Below are positions 6,699-12,303 of a stretch of DNA of 12,303 nt, piece by piece. Source of the DNA: Planctomycetota bacterium. Its GTDB lineage: Bacteria > Planctomycetota > UBA8108. A program made the translations under genes and the position numbers. Where the stretch lies: assembly GCA_022451445.1 (NCBI GenBank), contig JAKUSY010000045.1:1-12303 (forward strand), given 5' to 3'. The notes below the pieces were generated by a model, which saw nothing but the letters and a program-made list of their open reading frames with translations, did not search any database and was not told the DNA's origin. Positions within the stretch are counted from its first letter, which is position 1. Every line of letters begins with the position of its first letter.

Positions 6699-8246
6699 TT
6701 ATCCTGAATCGCGGACTCTCAGCAGGATGGATTTGACCAGGTTGGAGTCCCTGGTCCGCGGATCCTGCTGGAACCAGACCGGCTGCCCCTGCTTGTCGAT
6801 GATGAGGAAGGTGGCGCTTCCGACATAGACTCCCCAGGCTCGAAAAAGACCCTTGTCCTTGAGGTCTGGATCGAAGCCGGCGGCGGCCGAATAGCCCATC
6901 CCAGCCAATTCATGGCGCAGGCCATCGAGCTGTTCATCGACGTTCCTGGCGGTTTTGAAAAAGTGAACCGACACGAGCTCGATGTCGTTGTCCTCGGAGG
7001 CGAACTGGGCGATGTTGTTCATGAAGGTCGCTGAGCGGGTGTCGTCGGCGCCGCGGAAGAGAAGGCCGATGACCTTGCCGTTTGAATCCGCCAGCCGGGT
7101 CTTTTTCTCCGTCACCCACATCTCTCCAAGATCGAAATCGGCCGGCGCCTGGCGCAGGGATATTTTATCGAGGAAGCCCTGGGCGTTTTCCGAGCGCTGG
7201 CGGTAGATGCTGATGGCGGGCTTCAGAGCGAGGCCTTTTTTCTCGAGGGCTTCCTGCAACTGGTTGATTTCATCCAGGTGTTCATCAAAGGCGACGCGAG
7301 CTTCGTCCAGCCTTCCCAGGGCCATGAGGGCGTAGCCCTTGCGAAAACCGTTGAAGGCCAGGTAGCGGGCGTAGGCCTCCTTCGTCTGCGCGGAGTGTTG
7401 ATCGCTCTTGATGCGTGGCCGGTAGTCTTTGAGAATTTTTTCCGCCGAGCGCAGGAGCCCCTCGGGATCTCCCTTCGCCTCGTACAGCTTCCACCGGGTC
7501 TCGCCAAGGGTCGGGAAATCCGCGCTCCTGTTGGCCTCGGGGTCGGCCATCTTCTCTTCGATCAGCTTGATCCCCGCGTCGTATTCCCCGAGGGTTGAGA
7601 GGACCCGTCCGAGGGCGGCGGTGAGCACGGTGCTGCGGGGGCTGGCGGGATATGTTTTGAGAAAGAGGAGGTAATCCTCCTTCGCCTTGCGTGTCTCCTT
7701 GAGGAGGGTATGCGACCAGGCTCGGATTTCAATGGCCTGCGGTTTCAGCCTGGACTCACGCGCGAGGCCGTCAGTCGCTTTGACGGCGTGGGATGCGATC
7801 CGGCGGTAGAAGGGGCCCATCTTCCTGTCGAGTTCCTCGGTGGTGAACTTGTCGCCCTTGGCTGATATTTCATTGATGGTCTGGGTTCGCACCCGGGAGC
7901 TGAGCACCTGCAGGAATTTCGCCTGGTAGAAGTGGACCTCGGCCGCGGCGGTGGAGCAATCCGCGAGATATTTCTCGCAATCCATAACGGCTTCTTCAAC
8001 CAACGCGGCGAGTTGATTGGCTTGCTTGGTTTGCAGGCTCCTGAGGTCTTCCGGGATACCTTGAAATACCTCCGCGGATTTTTTCCGCAGGCCGTCGCAA
8101 TAAGGCGGTTCTTCCTTTACACAGGAGCAGAGAGCGATAGCCAGGCAGGCGGCAACAGCTGCTTTCGGGAATCCGGTCCCGGTACCCCTGAAATCTCGGG
8201 GAGTATGACCTAACAAAATACCAATAAAGGACTTAATGTTATTCAT
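6699..8246 (-). CDS. Lipoprotein with helical (TPR-like) region and redox-inactive thioredoxin-like domain
   Basis: Not a named family I recognise. From ATG 8246 it has 515 residues. A long signal peptide ends in AAVAACLAIALCSC, a type II lipobox in which C42 would be lipidated. Residues about 55-370 are mostly amphipathic charged helices with TPR-like pairs, such as GYALMALGRLDEARVAFDEH. Residues about 390-510 read like a TlpA/AhpC thioredoxin fold: GKVIGLLFRGADD, ELVSVHFF, a DPDLKDKGLFRAWGV segment and TFLIIDKQGQPVW. The position of the CxxC motif holds GADDTRSAT, and the usual cis-proline loop (GLPTTFLID) reads VGSATFLIID, so it should not do thiol-disulfide exchange; a scaffold or binding role is an inference. 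The frame stays open to a TTG at 8390, but the sigma-54 promoter lies inside that extension and the extension does not look coding, so 8246 is preferred. No clear ribosome site precedes it. Confidence 0.75.
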   Translation of the reverse strand: MNNIKSFIGILLGHTPRDFRGTGTGFPKAAVAACLAIALCSCVKEEPPYCDGLRKKSAEVFQGIPEDLRSLQTKQANQLAALVEEAVMDCEKYLADCSTAAAEVHFYQAKFLQVLSSRVRTQTINEISAKGDKFTTEELDRKMGPFYRRIASHAVKATDGLARESRLKPQAIEIRAWSHTLLKETRKAKEDYLLFLKTYPASPRSTVLTAALGRVLSTLGEYDAGIKLIEEKMADPEANRSADFPTLGETRWKLYEAKGDPEGLLRSAEKILKDYRPRIKSDQHSAQTKEAYARYLAFNGFRKGYALMALGRLDEARVAFDEHLDEINQLQEALEKKGLALKPAISIYRQRSENAQGFLDKISLRQAPADFDLGEMWVTEKKTRLADSNGKVIGLLFRGADDTRSATFMNNIAQFASEDNDIELVSVHFFKTARNVDEQLDGLRHELAGMGYSAAAGFDPDLKDKGLFRAWGVYVGSATFLIIDKQGQPVWFQQDPRTRDSNLVKSILLRVRDSG

Positions 8247-8275
8247 GACAGGGTCAGGATGATGGATGTTTTCAT
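8243..8275 (-). CDS. Possible 10-codon leader ORF coupled to the lipoprotein gene
   Basis: ATG at 8275-8273 opens a 10-residue frame, MKTSIILTLS, whose TGA stop (8245-8243) overlaps the ATG of the lipoprotein gene as ATGA. It begins about 12 bases after the start point predicted from the sigma-54 promoter. The main ATG has no visible Shine-Dalgarno sequence, so coupled reinitiation would explain how it is translated. The leader has only a weak AGAG before it and is short enough to occur by chance. Confidence 0.25.
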   Translation of the reverse strand: MKTSIILTLS

Positions 8276-8297
8276 TGTGCTCTATTTCACCATATTG

Positions 8298-8313
8298 AGC
8301 AAGAATCCTGCCA
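8298..8313 (-). promoter_or_regulatory. Sigma-54 (RpoN) -24/-12 promoter of the lipoprotein gene
   Basis: Read on the minus strand from 8313 to 8298 the sequence is TGGCAGGATTCTTGCT. It matches the sigma-54 consensus TGGCACG-N4-TTGCW at every fixed position but one (G for C at the sixth), with the invariant GG and GC separated by exactly 10 bases. The start point would be near 8287, giving a leader of about 41 bases to ATG 8246. Such promoters need an AAA+ enhancer-binding protein, so the lipoprotein (and perhaps comEC behind it) may be switched on by a specific signal. A chance match is possible, but position, orientation and spacing all fit. Confidence 0.6.
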
Positions 8314-8340
8314 CAGGGGCAAATTCCGGTCTTTGGGAGA

Positions 8341-8366
8341 ATAGGGCCGACAGCCGAGGAGCCTAT
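8341..8366. repeat. Inverted repeat, possible activator site
   Basis: ATAGG (8341-8345) and CCTAT (8362-8366) form an inverted repeat with a 16-base spacer; inside it GCCGA occurs twice (8346-8350 and 8353-8357). Its centre is about 66 bases upstream of the start point predicted from the sigma-54 element, a plausible though rather close place for an enhancer-binding protein. Arms of five bases are short, so this could be chance. It also lies about 30-50 bases upstream of the lptD -10 box. Confidence 0.2.
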
Positions 8367-8393
8367 CTTACTTTTTCTTTTACCTAACAAGAG

Positions 8394-8399
8394 TATAAT
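8394..8399 (+). promoter_or_regulatory. -10 box (TATAAT) of the lptD-coaD-mtaB unit
   Basis: A perfect TATAAT sits in an AT-rich patch of otherwise GC-rich DNA, 33 bases before the lptD GTG. Transcription would start near 8406, leaving a leader of about 26 bases. The -35 position (8371-8376, CTTTTT) is a poor match, so activation or an extended upstream element may be needed. Read the other way the same patch contains TATACT, so a second, weak sigma-70 promoter towards the lipoprotein gene cannot be excluded. Confidence 0.45.
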
Positions 8400-8431
8400 C
8401 TGCCCGAGGTCATAAGACTACGGCCCACCCA

Positions 8432-11014
8432 GTGAGGAGAGCCAGCAGGAGATTCAAGCTGAGACGAAGAGCCTTCAGCTTCCCATTCAGAGGTGTCCAG
8501 TTCATCTTTGCGGCCGTCGCCTTTTTGACGTGTTCGTTGCGGGCGCAGGAGGATTCCGCCCTGCTCGATGAGGTCTGGCCGCAGCTTACGGATTTTTCCG
8601 GGGTCGCCGACAGCGGGACCAAGACCTACATCAACCAGAAGACGGGCGACATCTCCCGCTACATTCTCGGAAACGTTAGGCGCGAGATCACGATCGGCCC
8701 CAATCGTATGCGCCTGATGTGCGATCGGCTCTATATTCGTGCATTGGGCGTCTTCAAGGGGGAAGGCGAGACTGATCCGGAAGCTCCCGGGGGAGGGAAC
8801 GACAAGGATGAGCTGCGATTTTATTTTTTCGCTGATGGGAATGTCCGCCTGGAGCTGCCCGATCAGGGCAGCACGATCGAGGCGGCCTCCGTTTACTACG
8901 ATCACCGCGAGGGCCTGGGGGTAATAAGGGCGGCGAGGATTCGCAGCTCAGCCGCGGGCCTGCGGGGGATCATGAACAGCATGGAATTGCGCGATCTGAG
9001 GGGCACCTCTGCTCCCCGCGCTTCCGCTGGCACAGGGGCCGAGGCGGAGGTCCTGCTTTCCATCGATGTTCTGCGCACCACGAATTTCGAGAGCTTTACC
9101 GGCCAGGGGATCAAGCTGAGCAACTGTGATTACGCCGAGCCTCACCTCGCCCTGGCGGCGGACAGCGCCGACATCAGGCCGGTGGGGGGAGGGGCCGGAG
9201 CTGTCGATGGTGAGCCGGCGCACTACCTGGTGGATCTCAGCGGAGCTCGTCTCGAGATTCTCGGGAAGAAGATCATTCCTCTTCCTCTCACGCATTGGGA
9301 TACCCGCTGGCAGGATTACCTTCCCTTGAGATCCGTGGATTTCGGCAGCTCGTCAAAATTCGGTTTCTTCAGCTCAGCCGAATGGAACATGAACTTTTTT
9401 CTCGACCAGCTCCCCCTTGCCTCAATTACCGTCCTCGGTCCCGGCCTCGAGAATACCAGGCTGGGATTCGAGACCACCCATCGGGCCCGGCGGGGATTCG
9501 GTTGGGGGCCCATCGCGAAGTACGGCAGGAGGGCCGGTGCCCGGGAGTCCTGGCAACTGGGGCCGCGAGGGGCGGGTTATTACGGGGAGGGGCGTTATTT
9601 CTCCATTCACGATGATGCATCAGTGGATCGTTTCGGGGCGGAGCCAATCCTCGAGCCCGGTCGCTATTGGGGCTCCCTGGCCCACCGTCATGAGTTTTCC
9701 GGATTCGGACCCCTGGATATCGAGTACTCGGGGCAGTCGGACCGCAATTTTCTGAATGAGTATTTCGAGGCGGTGGCGAAAGAGGAGAAGGAACAGGAGA
9801 GCCTCGTGTCGTGGAGGGGCAATTACGGAGACAATCTGCAGGTGAGCGCCCTCTACAAATACCAGGTCAACAATTTCGATGAGACGGTTGAGAGACTTCC
9901 CGAGCTGGAGCTGAGCTGGTATCAGCAGCCGATTTCAGATTCGGGTTTCTATATGGACCTGCGGGCTGCCGCCGCCAGTCTCCGGCATCGACACGCTGAC
10001 CTTCCCGACGAGCCGCGACATGGAAGGCTGGACCTCTCCAACAGCTGGTCTTATCCGGTCACCGGGCTGAACCCATACCTCGCGGTCCGTCCCTTCGCTT
10101 TCGCTCGCTATACGGGCTACGAGAAGGTGCTCGATCCGGCCCGGGATTTCACCGACCGCACGGCTTTCGGCTCCGGGATGACCATCAGCCAGCAGTGGTC
10201 CAGGACGTTTCCGACGGGGTCCGGCGGGATGCTTCAGGAGCTCTTCGGGGTTGACAGCCTCAAGCATCTGGTGGTTCCCGAGGTCTCCTACCTGAACATC
10301 TTTTCGAGCGACCTCTCCCCTTCGGAGACCTTCGAGGTAGATGAGGTCGATGCCTTCGATGTCACCCAGAGGTTCTCCCTGTCCCTGCGGCAGGCGCTGG
10401 TCACCAGGTTCGATGACAGGGGCGGTGGCGAAGTGGAACGGCCGCTGCTGGGGCTCCGCAATACGGCCCTGAAGCCGTCTTCCTTCAGAAGGCGCCACCT
10501 TCTCGACAGCGAGGTCAGCCTGGTCTTCTACCCGGATGAAGTGCGGGACAACGAGGGCGACGAGCTCTCGCTCCTGGTCCTGGATCATACCCTGCGGGCG
10601 AGTGATTCCCTCTCATTGCGTTCCTGGATCGCCCTTGACCCCAACGATGGATTCAGGGATGAGCGTATGGACAACTCGATCCGGGCCGAGCTCCTGCCCG
10701 GGCTGTTCTCGGCGACGCTGGGAGACGTGAGCGCCGGCTCCCTCGACCCCGGCGTTCCGGACAGCAGCTTTGTCTACACCCTATTGTCCTTCTACCCGCA
10801 CGAGAAGTGGCGGGCGCAATTCTACTGGGCAAGGAATCTGCAGAGTGAGAAGGACTCCGAGTTGAGCCTGACCATCGGTCGGGTTTTTCATCGATACGCT
10901 TTGTTCTTTGAGTATTCCTTCGATGCGGGTGAAGATGACAACCAGACCTTTTCGATTAATTTCCGGCCGGTCGGGTTTGCAGGAGCCGGCCCGCGTTCCT
11001 GGTCAAGATGGTAG
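8432..11014 (+). CDS. lptD: LPS-assembly outer-membrane protein LptD (OstA family)
   Basis: LptD is the beta-barrel that, with LptE, inserts lipopolysaccharide into the outer leaflet. The 860-residue protein starts with a basic stretch and a hydrophobic segment (about 21-34), then LRAQED, a likely signal peptidase I site near residue 38. Residues about 60-290 form OstA/LptA-like jellyroll repeats (GNVRREITIGPNRMRLMCDRLYIR-type strands, ADGNVRLELP, STIEAASVYYD). The barrel follows, with many alternating aromatic strands and the blocks DRNFLNEYFE, NFDETVERLPELELSW, HLVVPEVSYLNI and a C-terminal FFEYSFDAG...FSINFRP strand pair. The mature part has only two cysteines, C97 and C232, both before the barrel, so the inter-domain disulfides of E. 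coli LptD cannot form. GTG 8432 is the only start codon between the stop at 8396 and the signal peptide; no ribosome site precedes it. The stop overlaps the first in-frame ATG of the coaD frame. LptE is not visible. Confidence 0.85.
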   Translation: MRRASRRFKLRRRAFSFPFRGVQFIFAAVAFLTCSLRAQEDSALLDEVWPQLTDFSGVADSGTKTYINQKTGDISRYILGNVRREITIGPNRMRLMCDRLYIRALGVFKGEGETDPEAPGGGNDKDELRFYFFADGNVRLELPDQGSTIEAASVYYDHREGLGVIRAARIRSSAAGLRGIMNSMELRDLRGTSAPRASAGTGAEAEVLLSIDVLRTTNFESFTGQGIKLSNCDYAEPHLALAADSADIRPVGGGAGAVDGEPAHYLVDLSGARLEILGKKIIPLPLTHWDTRWQDYLPLRSVDFGSSSKFGFFSSAEWNMNFFLDQLPLASITVLGPGLENTRLGFETTHRARRGFGWGPIAKYGRRAGARESWQLGPRGAGYYGEGRYFSIHDDASVDRFGAEPILEPGRYWGSLAHRHEFSGFGPLDIEYSGQSDRNFLNEYFEAVAKEEKEQESLVSWRGNYGDNLQVSALYKYQVNNFDETVERLPELELSWYQQPISDSGFYMDLRAAAASLRHRHADLPDEPRHGRLDLSNSWSYPVTGLNPYLAVRPFAFARYTGYEKVLDPARDFTDRTAFGSGMTISQQWSRTFPTGSGGMLQELFGVDSLKHLVVPEVSYLNIFSSDLSPSETFEVDEVDAFDVTQRFSLSLRQALVTRFDDRGGGEVERPLLGLRNTALKPSSFRRRHLLDSEVSLVFYPDEVRDNEGDELSLLVLDHTLRASDSLSLRSWIALDPNDGFRDERMDNSIRAELLPGLFSATLGDVSAGSLDPGVPDSSFVYTLLSFYPHEKWRAQFYWARNLQSEKDSELSLTIGRVFHRYALFFEYSFDAGEDDNQTFSINFRPVGFAGAGPRSWSRW

Positions 11015-11022
11015 AGGGCGAA

Positions 11023-11523
11023 ATGAGAGAAGAATCAAAAGCCGTTTACCCCGGGAGTTTTGATCCCGTGACACGAGGGCATCTCGAGGTTATCGAGAGG
11101 GCCCGCGAGCTCTTCGACGTGCTCCATATCGCCGTGGCCTCGAATCCGGACAAGAGCTGTCTTTTCACCTCCGAGGAGAGGCTGGAGCTGCTGCGTTCGG
11201 AGACGGCCGATCTTGGCGGCAGCGGGGTCCTGGAGTTCAGCGCCTTCGAGGGACTGACGGCCTCGTTTGCCAGTGAGCTTGGCGCCCGGTGGATCCTGCG
11301 GGGACTGCGCGCGGCTGCCGATACAGCGTATGAATTGCCGATGGCGCTCTCGAACCGCCGCTGCGCGCAATCAGGGATTGACACCGTCTTCCTGCCGGCC
11401 GGGGCGGAGACCTCTTTCATCTCCTCCAGCCTCGTTCGTGAAATCGCAGCCGGCGGCGGCAGGCTGGAGGCCTTTGTCACGCCCCGGGTCGAGGAGGCGT
11501 TGCGCGGGAAATTCCCCTCCTGA
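11023..11523 (+). CDS. coaD: Phosphopantetheine adenylyltransferase CoaD
   Basis: CoaD transfers AMP from ATP to 4'-phosphopantetheine, giving dephospho-CoA, the penultimate step of coenzyme A synthesis. The 166-residue protein has the family length and motifs: YPGSFDPVTRGH (9-20) with the T/HxGH nucleotidyltransferase histidine H20, NPDKSCLFTSEERLELL (41-57), ILRGLRAAADTAYELPMALSNRR (91-113, binding both substrates; shown here in part as RGLR at 93-96), and SFISSSLVRE (131-140). I chose ATG 11023 over ATG 11008 because AGAGGG (11013-11018) precedes it and homologues begin only a few residues before the YPGSFDP block. It starts 8 bases after the lptD stop and is surely co-transcribed with it. 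Nothing is missing from the active site. Confidence 0.96.
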   Translation: MREESKAVYPGSFDPVTRGHLEVIERARELFDVLHIAVASNPDKSCLFTSEERLELLRSETADLGGSGVLEFSAFEGLTASFASELGARWILRGLRAAADTAYELPMALSNRRCAQSGIDTVFLPAGAETSFISSSLVREIAAGGGRLEAFVTPRVEEALRGKFPS

Positions 11524-11593
11524 AGCGGACGCGGGCCGCCGCCAGGTAGAAAGCTCTTGACTGAGATCGCTTCCCGGAGACCATCTACCGGCC

Positions 11594-12303
11594 ATGGATA
11601 CCAAGACGGCGGCGTTTATTACTCTCGGCGGCAAGATAAACAAATACGAGACCGAGGCGATTCGCCGGGAGGTTCTCGACCTCGGCTATGAGGAGGTCGA
11701 GAGCTCCGCGCCGGCGGATGTCTATGTCGTGAACACCTGCTCGGTGACGGCGCAGAGCGGGGCTAAGAGCCGCAAGTATATCCGGCGGGCGGCGCGGACG
11801 AATCCCGAGTCCCGGATCGTGGTGGTTGGTTGCTCCAGTGACCAGGAGAAGGAGTCCATCAGCAGGATTCCCCAGGTCGCCCTGCTCGGCGGCAATGAAG
11901 AGAAACCGATGGTGGGGCGATTTCTCGATGGATGCTGGAATCCAGGCGAGGAGATTCCCGCCGAGCTGAGTGATATCTTCGATCTGCACATATCGGGTTT
12001 CGGGGATCGCACCCGCGCGACGGTGAAGGTCCAGGACGGCTGCAATAATTATTGCAGTTTCTGTATCATTCCTTTCCTGCGAGGCCTCTCGAAGAGCCGC
12101 GCTCCCGGCGCCGTGATCGATGAGCTCGGGAGACTCGTGGACAACGGCTACATCGAGGTGGTTATCTCCGGTGTGCACCTGCAGGACTACGGCCTCGAGC
12201 TCGATTCGCCCCTCGACCTCGTCGATCTTCTTGAACGTATCGCCGGAGTCGATGGCCTGAGGCGGGTTCGACTGAGCTCCCTGGGCGCGAAGGCTTTCAC
12301 GCC
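11594..12303 (+). CDS. mtaB: MtaB-type tRNA methylthiotransferase (radical SAM), N-terminal part, auxiliary-cluster Cys missing
   Basis: Partial gene, cut by the right edge; 236 residues are visible. The MiaB/MtaB family uses two [4Fe-4S] clusters to add a methylthio group to tRNA; MtaB modifies t6A37. The N-terminal methylthiotransferase domain (about 5-130) shows KINKYETEA, NTCSV (C49) and VVVGC (C80). The radical SAM motif CxxxCxxC is intact as CNNYCSFC (C150, C154, C157), followed by IIPFLRGLSKSR and the ISGVHLQDYG block, which favours MtaB over MiaB or RimO. The first cluster cysteine, expected in TLGCK, is Gly13 (TLGGK; codon GGC at 11630-11632). The following GCSSDQ also departs from the usual GCYAQ. 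Start: ATG 11594, with GGAGA (11576-11580) 13 bases upstream; an in-frame stop at 11558 rules out longer forms. It lies 70 bases after coaD. Confidence 0.85.
   Translation, partial: MDTKTAAFITLGGKINKYETEAIRREVLDLGYEEVESSAPADVYVVNTCSVTAQSGAKSRKYIRRAARTNPESRIVVVGCSSDQEKESISRIPQVALLGGNEEKPMVGRFLDGCWNPGEEIPAELSDIFDLHISGFGDRTRATVKVQDGCNNYCSFCIIPFLRGLSKSRAPGAVIDELGRLVDNGYIEVVISGVHLQDYGLELDSPLDLVDLLERIAGVDGLRRVRLSSLGAKAFT

Noticed and set aside
8247..8390. N-terminal extension of the lipoprotein frame to TTG 8390
   Set aside because: It contains the sigma-54 element, has no signal-peptide character, and would bury the lipobox about 90 residues into the protein.
11557..11585. TTGACT -35-like hexamer between coaD and mtaB
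   Set aside because: No acceptable -10 box lies 16-18 bases downstream (best is GACCAT), and a start there would remove most of the mtaB leader.

Overview
The window is GC-rich, densely packed bacterial DNA from a Gram-negative (diderm) organism: it encodes an LptD-type outer-membrane LPS transporter and a lipoprotein with a type II signal peptide. The genes are mostly housekeeping. The long (about 300-residue) PurC and the form of LptD, with its FLNEYF and LPELELSW blocks, resemble what I recall from planctomycete, other PVC and candidate-phylum genomes. That is an impression, and I cannot name the taxon from sequence alone.

Layout. (1) Positions 1-4204, plus strand: the 3' end of der (ribosome-assembly GTPase), then ruvC, purC, purE, mtnA and a small two-helix membrane protein. 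Gaps are short (111, 77, 58, -4 and 21 bases), so much of this is probably one transcription unit. It joins Holliday-junction resolution, two steps of de novo purine synthesis and methylthioribose-phosphate isomerisation. (2) Positions 4189-8246, minus strand: a lipoprotein with an N-terminal helical part and a C-terminal thioredoxin-like domain that has lost its redox residues, then 80 bases downstream comEC/rec2, the DNA-uptake channel. The comEC stop overlaps the 3' end of the small membrane-protein gene tail to tail. (3) Positions 8247-8431: a divergent, AT-richer intergenic region with a near-consensus sigma-54 (-24/-12) promoter facing the lipoprotein gene, a possible upstream inverted repeat and a perfect TATAAT -10 box facing lptD. 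(4) Positions 8432-12303, plus strand: lptD, coaD (coenzyme A synthesis) and the 5' part of an MtaB-type tRNA methylthiotransferase.

Most worth a second look: the MtaB-like enzyme lacks the first of the three cysteines that hold its auxiliary iron-sulfur cluster (LGCK reads LGGK, one base from TGC); the sigma-54 promoter with a possible 10-codon coupled leader ORF in front of the redox-dead lipoprotein; mtnA translationally coupled to purE; and an LptD with no cysteine in its barrel. I saw no mobile elements, CRISPR arrays, tRNA or rRNA genes, and no clearly new multi-gene system. The lipoprotein-comEC pair under a regulated promoter is the nearest candidate.
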